Assembly: GCA_964550535.1 (NCBI GenBank) | Contig: CAZJZQ010000001.1 | Coordinates: 12,586 to 76,585 of the forward strand | Reading direction: 5' to 3' | Source of the DNA: UBA7672 sp964550535 | GTDB lineage: Bacteria; Pseudomonadota; Alphaproteobacteria; Caulobacterales; Hyphomonadaceae | DNA length: 64,000 bases | In this document: in pieces, positions 51,841 to 62,696 of the stretch | How positions within the stretch are numbered: position 1 is the stretch's first letter | Layout: the number at the start of each line of letters is the position of its first letter | Translations under genes and position numbers: made by a program | The notes under the pieces: generated by a model | The model's database searches: none | The model's input: only the letters and a program-made list of their open reading frames with translations | Told to the model about the DNA's origin: nothing

Positions 51841-53418
51841 TCAGATCTTCTTGGTGCGGCCGCGCCAGTAGGGTTCGCGGACCTGTTGGCGGAGGACTTT
51901 GCCGGCGGCGTTGCGAGGCAGGGTGGCGACGAAATCGACCGTTCGCGGACGCAGGAAGCCCGGCAGTTTGTCCTTCGCAAAGTTCAGGATGGATTGCGTC
52001 ATCTCTTCGCCGGCAGAGAAGCCCGCCTTCAGCTCCACTACCGCCTTGATTTCCTCGCCCCAATCCTCATTGGGAACGCCGACGACCGCTGCATCGGCGA
52101 TGGCCGGATGACGGATCAGAACCTCGTCGATTTCTACCGGATAGATGTTAACGCCGCCGGAGATGATGAGTTCAGCCGTGCGGCCTGTCAGGAAGAGGAA
52201 GCCCTCGTCATCCAGCTTCCCCATATCGCCCAGCGTGTACCAGTCACCGCGATAGGCGCTCTGCGTTTTCGTGACTTCCTTGTAGTATTCAAACCGGCCG
52301 GTGGCGGGCGCCTGGATATAGATGATGCCTTCCTCGCCCTGCGCGACTTCGGCGCCTTCGGGGTCGAGCAGGCGGATGGCGACGCCTTCAACTGGCTTGC
52401 CGACCGTGCCCGGTTTTCGCGCCCAGTCGTGCGAGTTGACGAACACGCCGCCGCCCTCGGTCGAAGAATAGTATTCAAATAGTACGGGTCCGAACCAATC
52501 GATCATCGCCTGCTTCACATGGGCCGGGCAGGGCGCCGCGCCGTGGATGACCCATCGCATTGTCGAAATGTCATACTTTCGGCGCGTTTCTTCAGGCAGC
52601 TGAAGCATGCGATGCATCATTGTGGGCACAAGGTGCGTATGCGTCGCCTTCAGTTGTTGGATCAGCCGCAGCGTCTCTTCGGCGTCCCACTTGTCCATCA
52701 GATAGACCGTGACGCCCTGGTTCATTGGCGGCGCCAGATTCAGACCGAGCGGCGCAGCGTGGTAGAGCGGCCCGGCCACCAGCGCGAGATCGGCGTCCGG
52801 ATTCCACGCGGCGGTTTCATTCACCTTCGCCGTGAGCTGGGACACTACCGGCTTGGTCGCGCGATAAACGCCCTTGGGCCGTCCTGTCGTGCCGGACGTA
52901 TAGAGCATGGTCGAGCCCGGCTCGCCGTCGGGAATGTCCGAACCATCTTCCGCGGCCAGCGCCGCAGCATAGTCTGTATAGCCTTCAATCGCACCGGCAT
53001 ACGCCAGCTTTACAGCAAGCTGTTTGGCGACCCGCGCCGCTTCAAGCGCGGCCGTCGCAAACCGCGCACTGGTGATCAGGGCCCTGGCGTCGCAATTATC
53101 GATCACATACGCGGCCAGCTCCGCCGACTGGTGCCAGTTCACGGCGGTGAGACGGAAGCCCGCCCGCTGACACGCCGCCCATGTCTCTACAAACTCGGGC
53201 GAGTTGTGCGCCAGCAGCGCGACAGCGTCCCCTGACGTCAGGCCGGCGCGCCGCAGCGCCCGCACAAGCCGGTTGATGTTGGCGTTTAGCTCTGCCCAAG
53301 TCCGGTTGCCGCTCTGGGACAGGACGGCGGGATTAGACGGGCGTTTGCGTGCATGCACCGCCACCTGCATCCCACGCGCAACAAGTTCGTCGTCAGTCAG
53401 TTGATCGGCTTGCGACAT
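51841..53418 (-). CDS. AMP-forming acyl-CoA synthetase
   Basis: This 525-residue ANL-family enzyme activates a carboxylic acid as acyl-AMP and transfers it to CoA. Signatures: the ATP-binding MLYTSGTTGRPKGVY, EYYSSTEGGG (adenine pocket), GDMGKLDDEGFLFLTGR and the hinge/C-terminal IISGGVNIYPVEIDEVLIRHP with the catalytic Lys in AAGKVLRQQ. The start ATG 53418 follows GGGAGG by six bases. Its substrate is unknown. It forms a minus-strand group with a second ligase and an enoyl-CoA hydratase-like gene. Confidence 0.9.
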   Translation of the reverse strand: MSQADQLTDDELVARGMQVAVHARKRPSNPAVLSQSGNRTWAELNANINRLVRALRRAGLTSGDAVALLAHNSPEFVETWAACQRAGFRLTAVNWHQSAELAAYVIDNCDARALITSARFATAALEAARVAKQLAVKLAYAGAIEGYTDYAAALAAEDGSDIPDGEPGSTMLYTSGTTGRPKGVYRATKPVVSQLTAKVNETAAWNPDADLALVAGPLYHAAPLGLNLAPPMNQGVTVYLMDKWDAEETLRLIQQLKATHTHLVPTMMHRMLQLPEETRRKYDISTMRWVIHGAAPCPAHVKQAMIDWFGPVLFEYYSSTEGGGVFVNSHDWARKPGTVGKPVEGVAIRLLDPEGAEVAQGEEGIIYIQAPATGRFEYYKEVTKTQSAYRGDWYTLGDMGKLDDEGFLFLTGRTAELIISGGVNIYPVEIDEVLIRHPAIADAAVVGVPNEDWGEEIKAVVELKAGFSAGEEMTQSILNFAKDKLPGFLRPRTVDFVATLPRNAAGKVLRQQVREPYWRGRTKKI

Positions 53419-53518
53419 ACATTCCCTCCCGCGAGGCGGTCTGTAGCCGCCTCTCCCGGACTCGCGGCACCATATCGGTGGGGCGTCCACGAGAGCAACC
53501 TGTCCGCATCAACTGGCT

Positions 53519-55101
53519 TCAGGGCTTCGGCGGCTGGAATCCGTCGCGCAGTTCGCGCTTCAGCACCTTTCCGATCGAGGACCGGGGCAGGGTGGGGACG
53601 ACCAGCAGGTAGGACAGCCGCTGGGTCTTGCCCACGCGCGCATTCACCCATTGGCGCAGCACTTCGGGGTCCGCCTCGGCGCCCGGTTTCAGAACAACGA
53701 AGGCCGCCGGCGTCTCGCCCCAATCGCGGGAGGCGATGCCGACCACGGCGGATTCGGCCACTGCATCGTGCTGCGCCAGTTCCGCTTCGAGGTCGCTGGG
53801 ATAGATGTTGAACCCGCCGGAGATAATCATGTCCTTCTTCCGGTCGCCGAGAACGAGGAAGCCGTCCTCATCGAACCGGCCGACATCGCCGGTACGGATG
53901 AAGCGGTCGCCATCCGGGCTGTACCATTCGGCTTCCGACGTCTTCTTCGGCTGGTTGTGATAGCCGGTCATGATGGCGAGCGAGCGGCCGACGACTTCTC
54001 CGGTTTCGCCATGCGGCTGTTCAACCCCATCCTCGCCGATGATCCGGATGTCGTGGCCCGGAGCGGGGCGTCCCACCGTGTGAAGCTTGTCTGGAAACTC
54101 GTGCGCCGCGAGCAGGCAGGCCCCGCCGCCTTCGGTCATGCCATAGATCTCGACAAGACCGCCGGGCCAACGCTTCAGGATGTCGGCCTTGAGGTCAGCA
54201 GCGAATGGCGCGCTGGTGCAGGTTTTCATCTTGAAGGCTGAGAGATCGAAACTGTCGAACTCGGGCAGATCCATCAGGCGGCGGTACTGCACCGGAACCA
54301 GCATGGCGTGAGTTGCGCGATGTTTCTGCGCCAGCGCCAGGAAGCGGCGGGCGTCGAACTTGCGCATCAGGATCACCGCGCCGCCGCGCACCAGCGCGGG
54401 AATGACGCTGACCAACGTGGTGTTCGAGTAAAGCGGGGTAGAGGCGAGAGTCACGGACTCCGGTCCATACCCCAGATTTTCGGCGCGGCGGACATGGCCC
54501 CACCGCATACGATGCGGTTGTACAATGCCCTTGGGCGCGCCCGTGGTGCCCGACGAATAGATGATGTTGAACGCATCATCCGGTGCAATGGCCGGCNNNN
54601 NNNNNNGTCCGGCGTCACCGTGACAGGCTCGGGCCTCGCGCCTTGCGGCGCTATCCACGACGCCAGCGACGGGTTGAGTCCGCCTTCGAGCGCCACGCGT
54701 TTGGCGGTGGTCTTCACCGTCGCTGTGTCCAGTGCGGCGGATGTCGCGTCGTCCACAAAGATCAGCTTGGCGCCGCAATCGTTCAGCATGCCAGCCAGTG
54801 AATCCGGCGTAGAGGACGGCGCGAGAGGGCAGGCGGCCGCGCCGGCGCGCAGAGCCGCGATATAGATGGCGAGATATTCGGGCGAGGACGGCGCACAGAT
54901 CGCCACCGTATCGCGATAGCCCGTTCCGTCTCGTTGCATGGCGACCGCAATGCGATCCACCAGCGCATCAAACTGCGCATAGGTCAGCGCATGGTCGCCC
55001 TCGATGGCGGCGATCGCATCCGGCCGCTCGGCCGCGTGCGCGCGGACGAGATCCGAAATAACGGCGAAGGGTTGCGCCAGAAGGCCCGAGGATGTTGTCA
55101 T
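53519..55101 (-). CDS. second AMP-forming acyl-CoA synthetase, interrupted by an assembly gap
   Basis: Two parts of one ANL-family gene flank ten undetermined bases (54597-54606). The N-terminal part (from 55101) contains MTTSSGLLAQPFAVISDLVRAH and ALTYAQFDALVDR; the C-terminal part contains IIYSSGTTGAPKGIVQPHR, EIYGMTEGGGACLL, GDVGRFDEDGFLVLGDRKKDMIISGGFNIYPSDLEAEL and SSIGKVLKREL with the catalytic Lys. The two halves are in different frames, which shows that the true gap is not ten bases. Its stop lies close to the start of the first ligase. Treat as one gene of about 520-530 residues. Confidence 0.85.
54597..54606. other. assembly gap (10 N)
   Basis: Ten undetermined bases lie inside the second acyl-CoA synthetase gene, between its N-terminal domain and the ATP-binding loop. 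The reading frame changes across it, so the length is only a placeholder. Confidence 0.99.
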
Positions 55102-55113
55102 GCTGTTTCCCGA

Positions 55114-55914
55114 TCACTCGCCCCTGAAACGCGGTGCACGTTTTTCGCTGAAGGCCGCGCGGCCTTCCTTGTAGTCCGAACTGTCGAAGCAGACGTCGAT
55201 GGCGGCCTGTGCATCGGCATTCAGGTGCGGATCAATCGCCGCGCGTCCGGCGAGCTTGGCCGCCGCCAGACTTAACGGCGCGGTTGTCGCGATCATCGCG
55301 GCATAATCCGCAATCGTGGCCGCCAACGCGCCGGGCTCAACCACGCGGTTCAGGAAGCCGGCTGCTTGCGTCTCCGCCGCAGTGAACCGCCGGGCGGTCG
55401 CAAGGAATTCCATCGCCAGTCCAGGTCCGACAAGGCCGACCAGCCGACGATAGTTGTCGAGTTCGTATCCCAGCCCCAGCTTTCCCGCCGGAACGGCAAA
55501 CTGCGCATTGCTGGCGGCAATACGGATATCGCAGGCCGAAGCGATCACCATGCCGCCGCCGATGCAATAGCCATGGATCATGGCGATGACCGGCAGCGGC
55601 GATTCCACCAGCGAGCTTGTGGCCGCGCTGACTGCCTTCGTGAAGATGTGGTTGCTCGCGGCGTCGAACCGCTCACGCTCGAATTCCGCAATGTCGGCGC
55701 CCGAAGCGAACGCCTTTTCGCCTGCACCACGGATAACGATGACGCGAACGCCGGGCTCCGCCTCCAGCGCCGCAACCGCCGCCGGGAGGGCTTGCCACAT
55801 ATCGTAGCGGACGGCGTTCAGCCGCTCCGGCTGATTTATCGTCAGCCAGCCGATTGCGCCTTCCGATCGGGTCTGCAAGCGCCCCTCGGCGAACTCCTCG
55901 TGGCCAGACTCCAT
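55114..55914 (-). CDS. enoyl-CoA hydratase/isomerase family protein lacking both catalytic Glu
   Basis: This 266-residue crotonase-fold protein has ASGADIAEF and HGYCIGGGMVIASACDI with the oxyanion-hole glycines, and LGLGYELDNYRRLVGLVG. In rat hydratase the catalytic Glu residues sit in GGGCE and QPE; here they are V123 and A143. So a classical hydratase reaction is unlikely and another crotonase-type activity is probable. The start ATG 55914 follows CAGGGGAT. It lies upstream of the two ligases on the same strand, suggesting a common acid-degradation pathway. Confidence 0.85.
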   Translation of the reverse strand: MESGHEEFAEGRLQTRSEGAIGWLTINQPERLNAVRYDMWQALPAAVAALEAEPGVRVIVIRGAGEKAFASGADIAEFERERFDAASNHIFTKAVSAATSSLVESPLPVIAMIHGYCIGGGMVIASACDIRIAASNAQFAVPAGKLGLGYELDNYRRLVGLVGPGLAMEFLATARRFTAAETQAAGFLNRVVEPGALAATIADYAAMIATTAPLSLAAAKLAGRAAIDPHLNADAQAAIDVCFDSSDYKEGRAAFSEKRAPRFRGE

Positions 55915-56096
55915 TGTGATCCCCTGACAGTCCATTCGCGTTGACCGTGATTTCCATCGCCGGTACCACGCCAGTGAAGCGCTAGGCCCGTGCGGGTGGG
56001 GACGCAAGGGGCGCGGCAGCCGGGGAAGAGGGCGACGGACTAACGGCGCGGCGGCTTTGGCTGTCTGGCGTGAGCGATTGCCTGACAGGATGTGAC

Positions 56097-57071
56097 GTGA
56101 CCGGCAGACCTGATTTGTTGACCGCCCAGCCTCCCGGCCTGACCGGTGATCTGGAGGTGCTGGCCTTCGCAGAGGCCGAACTGGCCGCCGGGCGCAAGGC
56201 GGCGCTGGTCACGATTGTCGGCCTCGATGGACCTTTCTCCCGGCCTCTGGGCGCGCAACTCGCGGTAGCGCAGGATCGCCGCTTCGTGGGCAGCATCTCG
56301 GGCGGATGTCTGGAACAAGCCCTCACCGAAGAAGCGCAGGCCGCGCTGGAGGAGGGCAAGAACCGTCTGCTGCGTTATGGCCGCGGATCGCCCTATCTGG
56401 ATGTGCGCCTGCCTTGCGGGGGCGGGATCAACCTGCTGGTCGATGCAAATCCTCCGCGCGATGTGCTGCGCCGCGCCATTGCGCTGGGGCGCCAGCGGAG
56501 GACGTATGCGATGGCGATGACGCCGCGCGGGGATACGGCCAGTCTGAGAGTTCTCGAAGACGATGAAACGCCCAGCGCTGGCGAGTTCATGCGGCGGTAT
56601 GAGCCACGCCTCAGGCTGGTGCTCGCAGGGCGTGGCTGGGAGATCGTCGCGATGACGCAGATGGCGCGCACCGCCGGCTGCGAGATCGTGGTGGCGAGCC
56701 AGGAGAAAGCGACACTCGACTTCTGTGCTCCGTTCGCGGACCAGCTGATCCCGCTCACCACGCCCGCGCAGGCGCCGAAACTTCCGGTGGATTCACAGAC
56801 TGCGGTGGCGTGCCTGTTCCACGAGCATGAGTGGGAGGCGGCGTTGCTGCTGGATGCGCTGCGCAGCCCCGCTTTCTATGTCGGGGCGCTGGGCTCGCGG
56901 CAGACGCATGAGCGCCGGTTGGCTACGTTGCGAGAACTGGGCGCGGGTCCAGACGATATCGACCGTTTGCGCGGTCCGATCGGGCTGTTCCCGACGCGCG
57001 ATCCACGGTCGCTGGCGGTGTCGGCGCTGGCGGAGATTTTCGCGGTTCATGCGGCGTGTGCGCCAGCATGA
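56097..57071 (+). CDS. XdhC family molybdoenzyme maturation protein
   Basis: This 324-residue protein has the XdhC/CoxI pattern: GSISGGCLEQALTEEAQAAL, LPCGGGINLLVD and the Rossmann-like C-terminal FYVGALGSRQTHERRLATL with GPIGLFPTRDPRSLAVSALAEI. It inserts or sulfurates the molybdenum cofactor of xanthine-oxidase-type enzymes. A GTG start at 56097 follows AGGA; another GTG at 56070 is possible. It overlaps the next gene by 4 bp (ATGA). No molybdenum hydroxylase gene is in the window. Confidence 0.88.
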   Translation: MTGRPDLLTAQPPGLTGDLEVLAFAEAELAAGRKAALVTIVGLDGPFSRPLGAQLAVAQDRRFVGSISGGCLEQALTEEAQAALEEGKNRLLRYGRGSPYLDVRLPCGGGINLLVDANPPRDVLRRAIALGRQRRTYAMAMTPRGDTASLRVLEDDETPSAGEFMRRYEPRLRLVLAGRGWEIVAMTQMARTAGCEIVVASQEKATLDFCAPFADQLIPLTTPAQAPKLPVDSQTAVACLFHEHEWEAALLLDALRSPAFYVGALGSRQTHERRLATLRELGAGPDDIDRLRGPIGLFPTRDPRSLAVSALAEIFAVHAACAPA

Positions 57072-57706
57072 GCGTGCCTCTCGATCGCACCGTCATCGTC
57101 ATGCTCGCGTCGGGGCGGTCCCGCCGCTATGGGCGCCGCGACAAGCTGGTCGCGCCTCTGGCGGGCAAGCCGCTCATCCGTCACGCGGGAGATCTGCTGA
57201 GCGGGATGGAGGCGCTGGCGCATGTCGCCGTGTGCCCGCCGCACCGCGCGGAGATCGCGGAGCGGCTACAGCCGAAATTCGTCATCGCGCTCAACAAGGC
57301 GCCTGCGCGGGGCATGGGGCACTCCATCGCGGTTGGGGTCCATGTGGCGATGCAGTTCAAGCCGGATGCTGTTCTGGTCTGCATGGCGGACATGCCCTTC
57401 ATCGAGCGTCCGCAGCTGGAGCTCCTGCTGCAAAACCTGGGTGGTGAAGCCGGAAACGACGTGGTGCACAGCGGCGGGCCGGACGGCGCGCGGCCGCCAT
57501 CGGCCTTCACCTCGGATTGCTTCGCGGCGCTGGAACAGCTCGACGGCGACGCCGGGGCGAGGGCGATCATGACCGATCCGGCGCGCCGGATTCTGGGCCT
57601 TAACTTCCCCGCGCCGCTTCTCCAGGACGTGGATACCCGGGAGGACCTGGATCTGGCTGTCCGGCAACATGCCCTGCGGGCGCGATATGCGGGGTCCGGG
57701 GGGTGA
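57068..57706 (+). CDS. MobA-like NTP transferase (molybdenum cofactor nucleotidyltransferase, MocA type)
   Basis: This 212-residue protein has an LASGRSRRYGRRDKLVAPLAGKPLIRH start (NTP-binding loop, with K30 for pyrophosphate), then VLVCMADMPFIERP and GARAIM-type regions. With XdhC it is typical of the cytosine-dinucleotide or guanine-dinucleotide loading branch of molybdenum hydroxylases such as CO dehydrogenase-type enzymes. The start ATG 57068 overlaps xdhC. Which nucleotide it adds cannot be read from sequence. Confidence 0.85.
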   Translation: MSVPLDRTVIVMLASGRSRRYGRRDKLVAPLAGKPLIRHAGDLLSGMEALAHVAVCPPHRAEIAERLQPKFVIALNKAPARGMGHSIAVGVHVAMQFKPDAVLVCMADMPFIERPQLELLLQNLGGEAGNDVVHSGGPDGARPPSAFTSDCFAALEQLDGDAGARAIMTDPARRILGLNFPAPLLQDVDTREDLDLAVRQHALRARYAGSGG

Positions 57707-57792
57707 AATCGAGCGTTGCAGGCCTCCCGCCACTTAGCCCTTTCCACGGCGGAGGGTTTCAGTTATGCGGTCCGCTCCGCAAACGCGGGCAC

Positions 57793-57867
<75 letters not shown>

Positions 57868-57884
57868 GCTTCCCGGCAATAGCC

Positions 57885-58097
57885 ATGTCGACACCCAGAG
57901 ACAAAAACCCGGAAAATCCGGCCTCCGGGGCTGGAAAGACCGCTACCGGCAGGTCCGCCGCCCAGCGCAAGCGGCTGGCGGAGGCGCTGCGAGCCAACCT
58001 GAAACGCCGGAAGGCGGCGGGGCAGGGCACGGACAGCCGCGCCGGATCGTCGCGGACGGGCCCGGACGGGACGCCGGAAACGGGGCACGAAGAATGA
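57885..58097 (+). CDS. small basic protein upstream of murA, unknown function
   Basis: This 70-residue protein is rich in Lys, Arg, Ala and Gly and contains AAQRKRLAEALRANLKRRKAAG, a motif seen in many short alphaproteobacterial proteins encoded before murA. It begins 18 bp after tRNA-Thr. Its function is unknown; the basic helix suggests nucleic-acid or ribosome contact, which is only a guess. Confidence 0.65.
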   Translation: MSTPRDKNPENPASGAGKTATGRSAAQRKRLAEALRANLKRRKAAGQGTDSRAGSSRTGPDGTPETGHEE

Positions 58098-58164
58098 TTC
58101 TGGCGCCGCGGGCGCGCCCGGCGGACGCCTTGCAGCCGCCGGAATTCGGCACGTAAGGTCACAC

Positions 58165-59439
58165 ATGGATAAGCTGTCGATTCTGGGCAATGGCCCGCTG
58201 GTTGGTTCGATCCCGGTTTCGGGAGCCAAGAACTCCGCCCTGAAACTCATGGCGGCGTCGCTCCTGTGCGAGGAGCCGCTGGTCCTCACCCATACCCCGA
58301 ACCTTGCCGACACCCGCTTCATGGCCGAATTGCTGAAAAGCCTCGGCGTCGAAGTCGAATGGCCGAAAGGCGAAGCGCTGTGCCGGATGCACGCCGCCAA
58401 CATCTCCTCGACCATCGCCCCTTATGATCTCGTGCGGAAAATGCGGGCGACCTTCAACGTGCTGGGGCCGTTGCTCGCGCGGGTGGGACACGCCACCGTT
58501 TCGCTGCCGGGCGGTTGCGCCATCGGCGCGCGTCCGGTGGACCTTCATCTCAAGGCTTTCGAAGCGATGGGCGCGGATATCGTCATAGAGGAAGGCTATG
58601 TGAAAGCGGCGGCGCTGCGCGGCCTGAAGGGCGCGCACATAAACTTCCCCTTTGTCTCCGTCGGCGCGACCGAGCACGCGATGCTGGCCGCTGTGCTGGC
58701 TAACGGCGAAACCATCCTCGAAAACGCTGCCTGCGAACCGGAGATCGGCGATCTGGCCATATGCCTGAACGCCTGCGGCGCAAAGATTACCGGCTACGGC
58801 ACGCCCGTCATCCGCATCCAGGGCGTGGCGAAACTCAGCGGCGCCCGGCACGACGTGATCGCCGACCGGATCGAGGCTGGCACCTTCGCCATCGCTGTCG
58901 CCGCCACCGGCGGCGACGTCATGCTGGAAGGCGCGCGCGCTGACGATCTGGGCGCGCTGCTCGATGCGCTCCGCCGTGCCGGCGTGACGGTGGATGTGGA
59001 AGACAAGGGCCTGCGGATCAAGCGCGACCCGGCCGTCTCGCTGCGAGCTGTGGACGTGGACACGCGTCCGCACCCCGGCTTCCCCACCGACCTTCAGGCC
59101 CAGTTCATGGCTTTGATGTGCATCGCGGAGGGCACGAGCACCATCCGCGAAAACATCTTCGAGAACCGCTTCATGCACGCGCCGGAGTTGAGCCGCCTGG
59201 GCGCCAACATCACCGTCCGCGCAAACGAAGCCATTGTGAAGGGCGTCCCGAAACTGCGTGGCGCGCCTGTCATGGCGACCGATCTCCGCGCCTCGGTCAG
59301 CCTCGTGATCGCCGCTCTGGTTGCGGAGGGGGAAACGGTAGTGAACCGCATTTATCACCTCGATCGCGGTTTTGAACGCCTGGAGGAGAAGCTCGGCCGC
59401 TGCGGAGCGAAAATCACCCGTCAGGGCGGGTCCGCCTGA
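58165..59439 (+). CDS. murA: UDP-N-acetylglucosamine 1-carboxyvinyltransferase
   Basis: This 424-residue enzyme makes the first committed step of peptidoglycan synthesis, adding enolpyruvate to UDP-GlcNAc. Motifs: ISGAKNSALKLMAASLL-like N-terminus (K in the GAKN loop), active-site C118 in LPGGCAIGARPVDLHL, VGATEHAML and PHPGFPTDLQAQFMAL, ending DRGFERLEEKLGRCGA. It opens the conserved run to yacG. Confidence 0.97.
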   Translation: MDKLSILGNGPLVGSIPVSGAKNSALKLMAASLLCEEPLVLTHTPNLADTRFMAELLKSLGVEVEWPKGEALCRMHAANISSTIAPYDLVRKMRATFNVLGPLLARVGHATVSLPGGCAIGARPVDLHLKAFEAMGADIVIEEGYVKAAALRGLKGAHINFPFVSVGATEHAMLAAVLANGETILENAACEPEIGDLAICLNACGAKITGYGTPVIRIQGVAKLSGARHDVIADRIEAGTFAIAVAATGGDVMLEGARADDLGALLDALRRAGVTVDVEDKGLRIKRDPAVSLRAVDVDTRPHPGFPTDLQAQFMALMCIAEGTSTIRENIFENRFMHAPELSRLGANITVRANEAIVKGVPKLRGAPVMATDLRASVSLVIAALVAEGETVVNRIYHLDRGFERLEEKLGRCGAKITRQGGSA

Positions 59440-59597
59440 CGCCTGTAGGGCGACAGGCCGGGAGCAGATACCGGCCGCCACCATTTCAATCCGGCTGGAG
59501 CATGGCTCCGATATGCTCTAGAGGACGCCGGACTTGAACATTCTCGGCCCTGCCGGCTCCATGACTGGCATGCGCGGCCCCCGATATGCGAGGATTC

Positions 59598-60037
59598 ATG
59601 GACCCGAAGGCTCTGAGGCTTCTGGCCGGGGACGAGGAAGGGCTCGGGCTGATTGCAGCCGCCGTGCAGGACGCGCTGTTCCGGCCGCAGGACCTGAAAT
59701 TTGACCGCAAGACACGCACCTTCGGGCTCGAACTCAATCGCTTCCAGTGGGAGCAGGCGGGCCGCAAGGCCCCCTATTTCCGCGCCCATTCGATCCTGGC
59801 GTTTTCCGGGGTGATGGCCGCCCGCAGCCGCGACCTGCCGAAAGGCGTCGATAGCATGCTCGGCGTACTGGACCTTCGCTTCCAGCCGGGTCAGGAACCT
59901 CCTGCCGGTGTGGTCAGCATGGTCTTCGCGGGCGGCGGCCAGGTAGAACTGGACGTTGAATGTCTGGATGTGACCCTGATGGATACTGGGCAGGCTTGGC
60001 CGACGCGCCGGAAGCCCGATCACGAGAAAAAGGTTTG

Positions 60038-60038
<1 letters not shown>
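59598..60038 (+). CDS. DUF2948 family protein
   Basis: This 146-residue protein has the alphaproteobacterial DUF2948 pattern: ALRLLAGDEEGLGLIAAAVQDALF, FGLELNRFQWE and SMLGVLDLRFQPGQEPPAGVVSMVFAGGGQVELDVECLDVTLMD. Function unknown. ATG 59598 follows GAGG. The stop overlaps the hisD start (TGATG), and the gene always sits between murA and hisD in this group. Confidence 0.87.
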
Positions 60039-61320
<1,282 letters not shown>

Positions 61321-61324
<4 letters not shown>

Positions 61325-61794
61325 CGGACAAGGCGCGGATTTCCTCGATCTCCATCGATGAAGCGAGTCTGGCCCCGGCCGGTCCCGACGCCGCGCACGA
61401 GCGGCAAGTGGCGATCTTCGACCTGATCGAGGACAACCAGTTCCGGCTGGTCGGCCATGAAGGCGGTCCCTACGCAGTTGTCCTGTCGCTACAGGACAAC
61501 CGGCTGGTTTTCGACGTGGCCGACGAGGGCGGCGAACCGCTGAAGCGGTTTATCCTGTCGCTCACGCCTTTCCGGCGCGTCATCAAGGATTACTTCCTGA
61601 TTTGCGACAGCTATTACGACGCGATCCGCAGCGCGACCGCCAGCCAGATCGAAGCGATCGATATGGGCCGCCGGGGGCTGCACAATGAAGGATCGGAGCT
61701 GCTGGTCGATCGGCTGACGGACAAGGCGGTGGTGGATTTCGACACCGCCCGGCGTCTGTTTACCCTGGTTTGTTCGCTGCACGCCCGATCCTGA
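61321..61794 (+). CDS. UPF0262 family protein
   Basis: This 157-residue protein has the UPF0262 pattern: ISSISIDEASL, HERQVAIFDLIEDNQF, LSLTPFRRVIKDYFLICDSYYDAIRSATASQIEAIDMGRRGLHNEGSELL. Function unknown. It overlaps hisD by 4 bp. In other Alphaproteobacteria a low-molecular-weight phosphatase gene follows; here it is absent. Confidence 0.9.
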
Positions 61795-61866
61795 CGAATC
61801 GGTCGACGCGGACCCGTTAATGCGTATATAGGGACGCCCCGGGAGGGCCCCGGGAACGAGGAGTGC

Positions 61867-62085
61867 ATGGCTAAGGAAGAACTGATCGAGTTCGAGGGCA
61901 CGATTGTCGAATTGCTGCCCAACGCGACTTTTCGCGTGAAACTCTCCAACGACCACGAAATCATTGCGCATACGGCAGGCAAGATGCGGAAGAACCGCAT
62001 CCGCGTTCTCACCGGCGATAAAGTGCTGGTCGAGATGACGCCCTACGACCTGACCAAAGGGCGCATTACCTACCGGTTCAAGTGA
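61867..62085 (+). CDS. infA: translation initiation factor IF-1
   Basis: This 72-residue OB-fold protein (MAKEELIEFEGTIVELLPN, then RIRVLTGDKVLVEMTPYDLTKGRITYRFK) binds the ribosomal A site during initiation. It is preceded by GAGGAGTGC and a TATATA-like stretch near 61826, a possible own promoter. It overlaps maf by 4 bp. Confidence 0.98.
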   Translation: MAKEELIEFEGTIVELLPNATFRVKLSNDHEIIAHTAGKMRKNRIRVLTGDKVLVEMTPYDLTKGRITYRFK

Positions 62086-62696
62086 CAGCAGATGGCGCTG
62101 AAGCAATCCGGCTGGCGCTCGCAAGCGCCAGTCCGCGCCGGCTTGCGCTGTTGGCTCAGGCCGGCCTGAAGGCTGATCGCGTCGAACCCTCGGACATTGA
62201 CGAAACGCCCCGCCGCGACGAGCGGCCGCGCCAACTCGCCCTGCGTCTCGCGGTGGAGAAGGGGCGCTCGGTCCGCGCGCGTCTGGATGGTCACTTCATT
62301 CTCAGCGCCGATACGGTGGTCGCGTGCGGCCGCCGTATCCTGCCGAAAGCAGAAACGCTGGACGATGCCCGCGATTGCCTGCGGCTGCTTTCCGGCCGCG
62401 CGCATGACGTGCTGACCGGCGTGTCAGTCATTGCACCCGATGGACGCGAAGCGAGCCGTCTGGTCGAAAGCCGGGTGACGTTCAAACGTCTTTCGCAGAT
62501 CGAAACCGATGGCTATCTCGCGAGCGGCGAGTGGCAGGGCAAGGCGCGCGGCTACGCCATACAGGATCAGGCCGGCGCGCTCATCACCGGTATCTCCGGT
62601 TCGTACTCGTCCATCGTCGGCCTGCCGCTGTACGAAACGCTGTCGCTTCTCGAAGGGCTGGGCTTTCCGGCCTCGCGCCGCTGGCCGCCAGCATGA
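62082..62696 (+). CDS. Maf-like nucleoside triphosphate pyrophosphatase
   Basis: This 204-residue enzyme hydrolyses modified or canonical NTPs to monophosphates. It has the Maf start LASASPRRLALLAQAGL, the catalytic Asp in ILSADTVVACGRRILPK and KARGYAIQDQAGALITGISGSYSSIVGLPLYE. The start is GTG 62082 (GTGA overlap with infA). Whether it is the m7GTP or dTTP type is unclear. Confidence 0.93.
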   Translation: MTADGAEAIRLALASASPRRLALLAQAGLKADRVEPSDIDETPRRDERPRQLALRLAVEKGRSVRARLDGHFILSADTVVACGRRILPKAETLDDARDCLRLLSGRAHDVLTGVSVIAPDGREASRLVESRVTFKRLSQIETDGYLASGEWQGKARGYAIQDQAGALITGISGSYSSIVGLPLYETLSLLEGLGFPASRRWPPA

